DNA from: Dactylellina haptotyla
Taxonomy: Eukaryota > Ascomycota > Orbiliomycetes > Orbiliales > Orbiliaceae
NCBI GenBank assembly: GCA_031310005.1
Contig: CM062382.1
Location: forward strand, 992,001-1,056,000
Length of the DNA: 64,000 nt
Direction: 5' to 3'
The notes beneath the pieces are model-generated. The model ran no database searches, was not told where the DNA came from, and was given only the letters and a program-made list of their open reading frames with translations. Positions 1-8,844 of this stretch are shown piece after piece; position 1 is the first letter of the stretch; each line of letters begins with the position of its first letter. The position numbers and the translations under genes were made by a program.

Positions 1-234
1 GTGTAAGCGCGGAGTATGTCTTCACAATCAACTAACCGAACCATCAGCAACCTAAACACCGACATCTCACATCTCATATAACATTATATATTCCCGCGCA
101 TCCTTGTTGAAATCGACTACACCGCAGCGCTCAAACTTTTACTTGCAAACAACGTTAACAAGACATATGCATATGCCGCCCCGCCGGCCCCGCACATAAA
201 TCACCATCATCGTCATCACAAAATAATATATATA

Positions 235-819
235 ATGGGCGTCCCCCGCCACGCCGCGATAACACCGAACACCCCGGTCTCCATAATCCTCAAACAAGAC
301 CAACCCACGGGCCGCCAGGTAACCGGCTTCGTAGCGGAGCTGCTGACCCGCGGCGACCACCCTCGCGGGGTTAAAGTGCGGTTAAAAGACGGCAGGGTGG
401 GACGGGTACAGAAGATTATAGAGGCTTCTGCTGTTGCGCATGATTCTGGTGGTGGCGCGGGAGGGTTTGAGGTAGCAGGCGCGGAGGGGGGTACAGAGGA
501 GTTCTCTCCCCGAGGGGGTAGAGGCGGGAGGAGAGGACGGGGGAGGGGTGGGATGCCTAGGGAGAGGGGTTATGAAAGTGCGCCGCGGGATGGAGATGGA
601 GTCGAGAGGAATGAGGGGACGTATGATCTCACAGCGTTTATAAAGGATGGGAGGAAAGGGAAACGGCGGGGTGGTGCGAGTGGACTACAGCAGGAAGGGA
701 GCGGTTCATTAGGGGGACTAGATGGTACCAGCGAAGTAGTGGCTAGATGTCCCGTCTGTGGAGATTTTGAGGGTGATGAGAGGGCAGTTCAGCATCATGT
801 CGAGTGTCATTTTGCTTGA
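235..819 (+). CDS. YwbE-like (DUF2196) protein with C-terminal zinc finger
   Basis: Single-exon 194-aa protein. Residues about 8-65 match the small bacterial YwbE/DUF2196 domain: a LKQDQPTG core followed by a G-x-VKVRLKDGRVGRVQ stretch, which is known mainly as a stand-alone protein of about 60 aa. The middle (about 75-160) is Gly/Arg-rich and low complexity, with RGG-like runs (GGRGGRRGRGRGG) typical of RNA-binding or disordered regions. The C-terminus carries CPVC followed by HHVECH, a Cys2-His-Cys/His finger resembling UBZ4-type ubiquitin-binding fingers. The biochemical role of DUF2196 is not established, so RNA or ubiquitin binding is inference. The start ATG lies just after an AT-rich leader, and no other in-frame ATG precedes the domain. 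Its 3' end converges on RPL10. Confidence 0.8.
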   Translation: MGVPRHAAITPNTPVSIILKQDQPTGRQVTGFVAELLTRGDHPRGVKVRLKDGRVGRVQKIIEASAVAHDSGGGAGGFEVAGAEGGTEEFSPRGGRGGRRGRGRGGMPRERGYESAPRDGDGVERNEGTYDLTAFIKDGRKGKRRGGASGLQQEGSGSLGGLDGTSEVVARCPVCGDFEGDERAVQHHVECHFA

Positions 820-1311
820 TAATTCATATTTTACAAGACTACAGCAGTTTACGATATATAGGTAATTGTGGATATAATGGAAGCGAGCGATCGTGCGTGA
901 TTCTGAGATCATAATGTATCATAATAGAGCGTTACAATACATCTAATCGTCAAATGACTGTCGTTCCGCATTCGTGATTGTTCATTCATGTGGGTGGGTA
1001 TATATATATAAAATACGGGGAACCCACACGGGGGAGGTTTTCAACGAACAGCGGGAGAGAATCGAAAAAAAAAGTTGTCAAAGCTTTAAAGGTGGTATAC
1101 AAGGCTTGACTGTATATAATAGAGTAAAAACGTGAAATGAAAAGATGCCATGCACTAACATATAAAAACCCTGAAAAGGACACCCCTATAGAGAGAGAAC
1201 CGTAAAAGCTCGATTAAAACGTGAAACACCAGAATGCCTTAATTCTTCCATTATATTGAACACAAAAAAAAGAGAAGAAAAACCAACTATCAAAGATTTT
1301 CCTTTATTTTT
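820..1311. other. Convergent 3' intergenic region
   Basis: This is AT-rich sequence between the stop codons of the DUF2196 gene and RPL10. It contains TA-rich runs near 1003-1010 and an A-run near 1070, probably untranslated regions and polyadenylation sequence. No coding exon is seen. Confidence 0.6.
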
Positions 1312-2238
1312 TTAAGCTTCGGCTTCAACATCCTGGAAAGCATTTGGGAAACGACGAACGTTGTCCGACAGGCTTCCGCGGTTCGACAAGAACTGAACGT
1401 AGGCACCGTCGGTCTTGACCTTTCCGGCAGCTCTAGCGGCAGCATACTCCTCCCTTCTCAATGGGGTGAAACCCCAGTTCTTGGAAACAATGATCTTCTG
1501 TCGTCCGGGGAACTTGTACTGGGATCTTCGGAGGGCTTCAATGGCGGTGGCGCGGTGGGAGTCACGGGTGCGGACGGACAAGATGATCTGGCCAATGTTG
1601 ACACGGGCGACGGTACCGTTGGGCTTTCCCCAGGCACCACGCATACCGGTTTGCAGTCTATCGGCACCGGCGCAGGACAACATCTTGTTGATACGGATGA
1701 CGTGGAAGGGGTGGCATCGGACACGCATGTGGAAACCGTCCTTTCCGGCAATCTTGACGAGGTACTTGTTGGCGCAGATACGAGCGGCTTCGAGGGCCTC
1801 GGAGCTCAACTGTTCGTACTCGTTGGAGACCTATATGGTATTACTTTGTTTAGTCTTCGTTCTTTGATTTGGTATTCTTTTTTCTTTTCATGAGGTTTAT
1901 AGAGACGTACGAGATGGATACAGAGAGGGAACTCATCGACACCGGCACGCTTTCGTCCAAGATCGAAGATACGGATCTTTGGGTCTGGGACACCACGGTT
2001 GAATCGGGACTCTATTTGAAGCGGAAAAAAATCAGTCGTTAGATAAGATTCCAGAGAAATATTTTCGGCATATAATATTCGTTCGAATCGGTGGTTAATA
2101 CGCACTAGGATATGGCTTGTTCTCTGTGAAAGTAAAAAAAGGTCAGTATATCGATCTCCAGCTTGAGAAGTTGAAATTTGACGGGTGGAAAGAGGACGTA
2201 CTGCAGTAGCGGTAGCAACGAGCTGGACGGCGACCCAT
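1312..2238 (-). CDS. RPL10: 60S ribosomal protein L10 (uL16)
   Basis: Large-subunit ribosomal protein that completes the peptidyl-transferase/P-site region during late 60S maturation. Four coding exons read on the minus strand: 2238-2202, 2123-2106 (only 18 nt), 2011-1911 and 1830-1312. They join in phase to 224 aa beginning [20 protein letters not shown] and continuing through [20 protein letters not shown] and the [16 protein letters not shown] segment. The length fits the family (221 aa in yeast). Donors are GTACGT, GTGCGT and GTACGT; acceptors are CAG or TAG. The N-terminus is highly conserved in eukaryotes, which fixes both the start codon and the tiny second exon. Antisense open frames over exon 4 are shadows. 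The promoter to the right has a HomolD-like box and a 14-bp direct repeat. Confidence 0.96.
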
Positions 2239-2430
2239 TTTGACGGATTTGTTGAAGCAAACGGTATTACAACAATAGTTCGGGGTATGAGGATTGGTGA
2301 TGGAGGAGGGAAGGGGGTTGGACGGTGCTTCTTCGATGAGGTAGTTCGCCTTGATTGATAATCAAACTTGTGCACACTTTTCCTGCCAAACTTGCCTGTT
2401 CGCTGGGGGTCTTGGCACCACAAAAAACAG

Positions 2431-2438
2431 CAGTCACA
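2431..2438. promoter_or_regulatory. HomolD-like box upstream of RPL10
   Basis: The sequence CAGTCACA, 193 bp before the RPL10 start codon, equals the HomolD element known from fission-yeast ribosomal-protein promoters, where it substitutes for TATA. No clear TATA box sits closer to the gene. Function in this organism is inferred. Confidence 0.45.
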
Positions 2439-2469
2439 ACTTTTAAGCGGACAAACATTAATTGCGGTT

Positions 2470-2513
2470 CTAAGGGCCGTCTATTTATACGTTTAGGTGC
2501 TAAGAGCCGTCTA
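2470..2513. repeat. Direct repeat CTAAGRGCCGTCTA in RPL10 promoter
   Basis: Two copies of CTAAGRGCCGTCTA (2470-2483 and 2500-2513) differ at one base and start 30 bp apart, upstream of RPL10. The core CGTCTAAA of the second copy recurs at about 3686-3693 near RPL30, just before AACCCTAA, a telomere-like motif used by Tbf1-type factors in other fungi. This is a candidate ribosomal-protein regulatory element. Confidence 0.4.
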
Positions 2514-2897
2514 AAAGCTGCTTAGAAATCCACTATACGAGTTATTACGGAACTGCCGTCGCAGGACAGAGTTTTACGGATCTTATGATTCATAGCCAGC
2601 CTTTTCGCCATCGTTTCAGACTAAACAGTAGTAATCGATTTTTTAGACCTCCTAAACCCGGGGAAAGAAGACGAGGGAAGATATGTACAAGTCTCTGGGC
2701 ACAGCAAAATGAGTGGGCAGAGCGGGCATAGCGGGCATGGAATTTCAGAGGTCGGCCAAATGAAGCACCGATAGTCCGGTTGAAAAAAAATAAAAAATAA
2801 AAAAATATTATAGTGTACATGGCACACACCCATCATAATCGTTAAAATCGTGAGGGGGGACCGGCCACATTATCCTCCGCTTTTTTTAAGATTTAAT

Positions 2898-3518
2898 TTA
2901 AGCGTTGGTGGACAAGATGTCGGAGTCACCTTGGTCAAGGATGGCCATGGTGGAGCAACGGAAGAGTTTACCACAAGCAGTTCCGAGTTCGATCTGTGTG
3001 CGAACAAAAAAATCCATATTAGCTTTTTGATATAATCCCTCCAAAGCCTGTAGGCTTCTTCTCAGGGAATACCGTGCCCATTTATCTGGCTCCTGATGAC
3101 AGCACCTTTCACACACACAACTTATATATATATAATAATTGAGGGGAAGTTCTTTTCTTCTGGATATCCGATAATACGGCAGGTATAAACCTCGAAGGAG
3201 GAGAGGGGTTCAAACGTACGTTGTTTCCAGCGAAGTGGTGGACATTAGTCTTGGCCAACATGGCGTAGTATTCCAACTCGGACTTGCGGAGAGGAGGGGT
3301 GTTTCCGGCGATGATGACGAGCTTGGCCTTTCCGGAACGGAGGGTCTTGAGGGTCGACTTGTATCCGAGGACGACCTTACCAGACTTCATCACCAGGGCG
3401 AGCCTGGAGTTGATGCTGTTCTCGGATTTCTTGGATTTCTTAGTGGGAGCTGCAGTATTCCTCCATGTTAGTGATTATGTTATTCAATTGGTGGACGAGT
3501 TGATTGTGACATACCCAT
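2898..3518 (-). CDS. RPL30: 60S ribosomal protein L30 (eL30)
   Basis: Eukaryote/archaeal large-subunit protein of the L7Ae/L30e kink-turn RNA-binding fold. Three coding exons on the minus strand: a 4-nt first exon 3518-3515 (ATG plus G), 3449-3220 and 2993-2898. They join to a 109-aa protein starting [20 protein letters not shown], continuing through [14 protein letters not shown] and [15 protein letters not shown], and ending [22 protein letters not shown]. Length fits the family (105 aa in yeast). The second intron (2994-3219, 226 nt) is longer than most here and holds a short hairpin (AAGCC-TGTA-GGCTT at 3044-3057). In yeast, L30 represses splicing of its own transcript by binding a kink-turn. 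Whether that occurs here cannot be judged by eye. Confidence 0.95.
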
Positions 3519-4893
3519 CTCTGCGCTTGTGATGTATAAAAGCACTCCGGTCTTGATAGGAGATTATATGATAGGGAGGAGGTGGGGTGGTGGTAGTAGG
3601 AACGTTGAAGATGAAGTTGGGATGAACCTGCAAATCTCGAACCGGCGACGGTATTTTTGATATCCACCCAATTTTTTCTCAGGTGCGTCTAAACCCTAAC
3701 AAAGCACAGAGCCTCACTTGGACAAACAGTTCACAACCAACACAACACAGCAACGCAGCCAACGGACAACACACGCAACAAACACACAACACATCCAACG
3801 TCAAATCGTTCGAACAGATTGGTAGTCAGGTGCAGGTCGGCGGGAGCTCTGGCAAGTCGATCCGGCGGGCAGGCAGGTGGAGGAGGAGGCCAATCCCGAC
3901 GCAAAACTGGTTGGAATGGGGGGACAGACACAGCGATGCGCACGAGCTTGAGCGTCTGTTGGTTGGCATGGGGGTGGGCATGGGGCATGGACTGGGCTGG
4001 TTGTCAAGTTGGGCGGATTGCATGTGCATGCAGTGAAGTAGGGTACAAGAATGCGACTTTGATTCCAGCCTGGCGTTCCCCGCACCAGCGTTCCAGCTGA
4101 GGGTACCGGCAGAGTATTCAGAAGAAGGGCAGATGTACATTGTTACATATAACTGCCCGCAAGGTGGGCCCCCATCGTGCAGCCCACCAATGATCTGATC
4201 TGGTTCGGTTCCCGGGAAAGGGAACTGCAGCACAACGGTCAAGATTTTTTTCTTTCTACAGATGATTTGCGGTTCCAAGTAGGCGATTAATACGTACTTT
4301 AGGATTACAAGATTGCAGGATTTCCAGAAGTGTCTCCCAGAATCGTAGGATTTCCACAGATTGTCCCCACGAAGGAGGAAAGCAAACAGAATTGCGAGCC
4401 GGCGGTTGCGTCCGCCAAGTTGGACCCGGCTGCTTCATAACGTAAAGCGCAGGCTGCCAGATATGTCATCGTGGCCGAATCGGCGATACTTTCTGAGGAC
4501 GGCCATCCGTGATATCCATCCGAGTCCCGGATTGCCAGCCGGTGGCAATTGACCAAGGCTTGTCTCCTGCTGTCGGGAACGAGTAGCCCCAATGCGAGCT
4601 AGCTGCGGTGGCTGTCCATGCTGCGGTGCATGAAACCGTTTTAGTTGAAAATTCTTCTTCCCTTCCCTTCGTTCTGCTTCGTCCGGCTTGGTTAGCATCT
4701 CTGCAAGGTTGTTAGCTCGTTAGAGGGTCCATGTGACAGGTGGGTTCCTCATGTTTTTCTCTTATTAATACGGCGCCCATTCGCTGTTCGCTGTTCCCTT
4801 TTAACGAACCCAAAAAAGTGAGCCACCTCAATCCATCGCAACCTCCTCAACCAACTTCAACCCCCTTCAACCTTCTCGCCGTCATCGACATCA

Positions 4894-4980
4894 ACCACCA
4901 CCACCACCACCACCACCACCACCACCACCACCACCACCACCACCACCACCACCACCACCACCACCACCACCACCACCACC
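4894..4980 (+). repeat. (ACC)29 trinucleotide microsatellite
   Basis: There are 87 bp of uninterrupted ACC repeat. Read in one frame it is a poly-histidine run of a spurious short ORF (4740-4994). Its position just 5' of the TATA box and about 170 bp before the antizyme ATG makes it a promoter element rather than coding sequence. Confidence 0.9.
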
Positions 4981-4985
4981 GTCGC

Positions 4986-4993
4986 TATAAATA
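4986..4993 (+). promoter_or_regulatory. TATA box of the antizyme gene
   Basis: TATAAATA lies 157 bp before the start codon and five bases after the end of the (ACC)29 tract. The downstream leader is C/A-rich without strong structure, as expected for a transcribed 5' UTR. Confidence 0.55.
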
Positions 4994-5149
4994 AGGCCGG
5001 TCCATCGCTATCGCCAGAGAGCACAAACTATCCCAACAATTTTAATCTCAACCGCAAAACTGTCGTCTGTCAGCGACACCGTCCCAGTCCAACAAACCCC
5101 GAAACCCGTTCCCACGAGTAACCCCGACAAGCAGTCAAGCTGGAACGTC

Positions 5150-6213
5150 ATGGCGACCATGTCAAATTTATCTAGTAATACGAGTAGTAATAATCAACAT
5201 CTCATCCACGATCTCATCACCGTCGAGGAGGCCCGAAGCCCAGTCCTCGCCTCCTGCTTTTCTACTGATGTCTCCGCTACGGCTGTCCGCTCGTTCCATT
5301 ACTCTTCGACCCGGGCGGGCGGGGTAGAGGTAAATTACAACCCCCCTACAAACATCTAGGAAAGGAGTGTGAATGCTAACGTATCGAACAGTGGTATCCC
5401 TGAGGTCCCTAACTCACCTACCACCAACTCCCGGCGACAGACCTCTCCTAGTCGCCAGGGAAGGTGGGCGGCGCGTACCATTATCGCAGAATGTGAGAGA
5501 CTCTGCGATGGTGTCATGCGTCAGGTCTTCTTCGGTTATGGAAGGAAACCTGCGCAGTCACCTACTATGGACGTGTCGTTGAAAACTACTCCAGGAGGGA
5601 CCGGCAACAGCATCATTCTCAGCGTCGGCAACAATGTCGACGTACCTCAGAAGCCAAATACCCCGCCCGAGACCACCGCCATCTCGTCTCCTCCCAAGAC
5701 GTCTCCCACGAGGAACACCGTCAGGAGATTGACGAGACGTTCGTCTGAACTGCAGACGAGAATCGCAGCCTATCTCGAAGTCTTCGATTACGTCGGTGGA
5801 AGCGCATTCCGTGGATTCGTATCCGAGAAAGGTCCATTGAACAAGCCCGAGAGATCTCTCTTCTTGTTTTTCGACAAGGGTGTTAACGGCACCGAGCTCA
5901 AATCTGGACTGGTCGCTCTGATCGATCTTGCTACCGAATGCTTTGACTGTCAGGATCTTGTCATCTGTCTCGATCGGGAAACCGACGGACTTGGTATGTT
6001 CTTCCTTTTATATCTTTAATATTCGTATATACATATATGCTAACAAAACCTGCAGACTCGCTTGTACACAACCTCGGATGGGTCGGTCTGGAGCTCATCA
6101 CCCTGAAGAACTGGGCCTCCCCAGACCTTCAAGACAAAGCCACCTCAGCTCACAGACTTGACAAAGAATACTTCACCTCTAACAAATGGTTGTTCCTCGG
6201 AATGGAATTGTAA
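5150..6213 (+). CDS. OAZ1: Ornithine decarboxylase antizyme (programmed +1 frameshift)
   Basis: Antizyme binds ornithine decarboxylase, sends it to the proteasome without ubiquitin, and limits polyamine uptake. Exons: 5150-5329, 5392-5993 and 6056-6213. Frame 0 covers 60 codons of exon 1, then after splicing reads TGG TAT CCC and stops at TGA (5401-5403). A +1 shift at CCC-TGA continues GAG GTC CCT and stays open to TAA at 6211, giving about 312 aa. The C-terminal part has the conserved antizyme fold: YLEVFDYVGGSAFRGFVSE, LVALIDLATECFDCQDLVIC, then LGWVGLELITL..W and the ending KWLFLGMEL. Known antizyme genes use a TGG-TGY-TCC-TGA-like site, so the match is strong. The intron before exon 2 has branch TGCTAAC. 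Polyamines are expected to stimulate the shift. An alternative start at 5159 would lose three residues. Confidence 0.93.
5392..5410 (+). promoter_or_regulatory. +1 translational recoding site of antizyme
   Basis: The spliced reading TGG-TAT-CCC-TGA-GGT begins at the first base of exon 2, so the cassette is assembled next to the splice junction. Frame 0 terminates at 5401-5403, and skipping T5401 enters the long downstream frame. In unspliced RNA frame 0 would instead reach a TAG at 5357-5359. Confidence 0.88.
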
Positions 6214-6916
6214 ATAACACACCCCCAAAAAATGAACATAGAAACGACGGATGAACACCCCCAACCCCAAAAGCGACAAAGAAAAAAGTTTTAATGGCAG
6301 TCAACGAACAAAAGTAGCCAAAAAGATGGACACTTACTGAAAAGTCTTGGTTTATCTTTTTTTCTCTTCCTCCTCGGTCATTCTTTCTTCCTTTCCATGC
6401 GGATATCCTGCGATTCCTTTTATTCCTTTTTTGATGCGTCTTTTTTACTATTACTTCCTAGCGAAAATCCTTTGGTCCTGTTATACTGGCGGTTTTTGGT
6501 CCTTCTTATTGAATCGTGCCGTTGCCTGGCCCCCCCTTTTTTGCTTAACACTGCATTAATGCTCTGTTCGTTCATGTATTACAGTTTATATCTTTCGTTA
6601 GTATTGATCAGCCAGCCTCTCTTGAGGTCTGCGATATTACAAACCACTTCTCTCTTTTCCATTTTTCGTAACGTTTCTGATATAGTTTCGTTCCTTGTGT
6701 AAAATACAACGTGCCAACACCCTTCCATGTTGCGCTACTCCAATATTCGATTCTAGACGGTCTCCATTCTTGATACAACTGCAACGTAGAAACCTAAAAA
6801 CTCTAAAATACTCAAACCTTCTTCCTGATTCCTTCTCCTTTCCACCGCCTCTGTCAGTTCGGTATCGCCTTCAAACCTCCTCCATTGCTCTTGCACCCTA
6901 TAACAACACTGTAGCC
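6214..6916. other. Intergenic: antizyme 3' region and HNH gene 5' region
   Basis: The first part is A-rich, probably the antizyme 3' UTR. It is followed by T-rich, pyrimidine-rich sequence (6340-6700) leading to the HNH gene. Hydrophobic frames here are products of T-richness and show no domain. Confidence 0.5.
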
Positions 6917-8305
6917 ATGAATGAAATTGAGCTTACCACACCTTTCGTTCCCATTCGCAGGGAAAATCCCGAGGTTTTCTTCAACGCTGTTGAGCACCTT
7001 GAAGCATCTACGATGGTAGAACGTTACGAAAAGTGCGTATTGCAAGGAATAGCCATGTCAACAACGAATCTAGATCTCCTGAAGATCATCCCTAATCTTG
7101 AGCCACCGAAATTACGAGAGTTGGCTCAGCTCTCCATGATCGCGCTAAAGAATCTCAGAAATTGGTCCGGACGCCCAAGTTCAGCTATCAATAGTCCAAA
7201 CGCCAGCAGCACAGCCACGCCCACTAGGGACAGACCCACTGGAACTTCACCCTCTTTTATGTCTGCCGTCATTAGTAGGCTCCAGACCTTACGAGAGAGT
7301 CGAGAATCTTCCGAAGATGATTCTACCACGCCGAGTGGTCCATTTCCTCTACCTCTTGGTATATATTCCCAAGAACTCGTCTATATATTTCAGCTATCAG
7401 CATTTGCTAAGAACCCTCGCCATCGAAAAGCGTCCTGTATTATCCAAAAACTTGGAATCACCCGCGAAGATCCCGGGCTTCCTTCTAAAGTCCGTAGAGA
7501 CACCGACTATACCGACTATACTAAAATTTGCGAACTACGAGAGCAGGGAAGATGCCTCATAACTGGGGAAACAGCTGTGGGCGACAAAATCGCACATATA
7601 TTTCCGTTCCCTGTTCTTCAGGATGATAACCCGGGTTATCAACACACTTGGAGGTTCATCGTGATCCTTCTGGGCGAAAATATGAGGGACACGCTGGTTA
7701 AACACCTCGTTGACGAATTCTGGGGAGTACACACACCTGCGAACGGAATGCTCTTATCCACTAATATTCATGGGAACTACGCCTGTGGCCATTTAAGTAT
7801 CATTCCTGTCAAAAGGTCAAAATCTCCACCTTTCTACCTTGATGTTAGATGTAATCGACACCTGCCCGCGGATCAAACTCTGCCGTTTGTCAAATACCCC
7901 GCGGATCCCAATGAACAGTTTATATTTGATAGTGAAGGACATCAGAGGAATTTTACAGGTGAAAGCCGTTCCCTCAACGATGGTGATATTATCCGAATCG
8001 CCTCACCAGATGACGAAACCCCACTCCCATCGGAGACCTTGTTATTCTGGAATGTATACGTGTGGCGTATTCTGGGCACGGTTGCATTAACGGGACCGTA
8101 TGGTCCAGAGTTCGCCACGCCTGCAGAGGGTAAAAAGGCCCTAGCAAAGATGAGAGCATCTCTGAAACGCAAGCTTTCCAATGACTGGTACGAGAGGCGT
8201 CGTAGTCGTAAGTGTTTTGATGAGCTACCTCACGAGGGGTATGAGGGAGGAGATCGCACGTGGGAAGGAAGATTTGGTGGTGATTCTGATATTGGTGATG
8301 GTTAG
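6917..8305 (+). CDS. HNH_2-type endonuclease-domain protein
   Basis: 462-aa single-exon protein. Around residue 210 it has the hallmark of the fungal HNH_2 domain (Pfam PF13391): RCLITGE, then the AHIFPF motif whose His is the predicted catalytic/metal residue. Further on are a NGMLLSTNIH-like core and a LLFWNVYVWRIL segment common to the family. Members are abundant and often expanded in Pezizomycotina; no substrate or pathway is established. The N-terminal 200 aa are helical and then Ser/Thr-rich. I chose the ATG at 6917 (GCCATGA context); the frame is open upstream but has no ATG there. A GT..AG pair at 7359-7393 is too short (35 nt) to be a convincing intron. Confidence 0.75.
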   Translation: MNEIELTTPFVPIRRENPEVFFNAVEHLEASTMVERYEKCVLQGIAMSTTNLDLLKIIPNLEPPKLRELAQLSMIALKNLRNWSGRPSSAINSPNASSTATPTRDRPTGTSPSFMSAVISRLQTLRESRESSEDDSTTPSGPFPLPLGIYSQELVYIFQLSAFAKNPRHRKASCIIQKLGITREDPGLPSKVRRDTDYTDYTKICELREQGRCLITGETAVGDKIAHIFPFPVLQDDNPGYQHTWRFIVILLGENMRDTLVKHLVDEFWGVHTPANGMLLSTNIHGNYACGHLSIIPVKRSKSPPFYLDVRCNRHLPADQTLPFVKYPADPNEQFIFDSEGHQRNFTGESRSLNDGDIIRIASPDDETPLPSETLLFWNVYVWRILGTVALTGPYGPEFATPAEGKKALAKMRASLKRKLSNDWYERRRSRKCFDELPHEGYEGGDRTWEGRFGGDSDIGDG

Positions 8306-8844
8306 GGTGGATTATTTAGCATATTTATAATAATTTCGTGAGCTGGTCTCTGGAATATCAATTTCGGCATATGAATTTCCTCATGTTTAGTATAATGATG
8401 TGAATGAACTGATTGTGTAACATTTTATATTCTCTGAGTAGATAGAGTCGGCGATATGTCGGTTGGCCGGAAATTTGAACTCACCGAAATACCTAAATCG
8501 AAAACTTGCGCGATGGTATTATATCTAGCACTAGTTCCGTGTATTACGAGTGGGTGAGTAGTCGAAGATGAGATGATAAGGCAGTGCTAGTATCAATATT
8601 GGAAAGAAATCTGAAGCCTGACAGGCACGTCGTGATATGAGCTCAGATTCGGTGGTCGCGCTACGGTTCCTAATCAAAGCAAGAGGTGCATATTTTGATA
8701 AAGGTCTAAAAAGAAACTACAATTTTATTCCAATGGCAGGGTATCATACGAACATATGAAATGAAATACTCTAGTAATAATATACAATTTTAACTTCCAC
8801 AAAATGATATCATACACTCCCTCACTCTCCCCACGAGTAGATTC
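8306..8844. other. Convergent 3' intergenic region
   Basis: AT-rich sequence between the 3' ends of the HNH gene and the protease gene. No coding or RNA feature is recognised. Confidence 0.5.

Larger units (their letters stand above)
2239..2897. other. Intergenic: RPL10 promoter and RPL30 3' region
   Basis: The left half is the RPL10 promoter and the right half the RPL30 3' flank, with an A-rich run near 2783-2805. Short open frames here (for example on the minus strand at 2590-2836) have no family resemblance. No additional gene is seen. Confidence 0.55.
3519..5149. other. Divergent promoter region RPL30 / antizyme
   Basis: This 1.6-kb gap between divergent starts holds AACCCTAA at 3692-3699 close to RPL30, a CA-rich stretch near 3720-3800, and the (ACC)n tract and TATA box of the antizyme gene on the right. 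Overlapping short frames at 3683-4100 and 4256-4698 occur on both strands with no family signal and are probably noise. Confidence 0.55.

Noticed and set aside
4740-4994. Poly-histidine ORF of 84 codons
   Set aside because: It exists only because the ACC microsatellite reads as His codons. It lies upstream of and across a TATA box and has no other protein feature.
7359-7393. Possible intron in the HNH gene
   Set aside because: Only 35 nt long and no branch site; the continuous frame reads through it.
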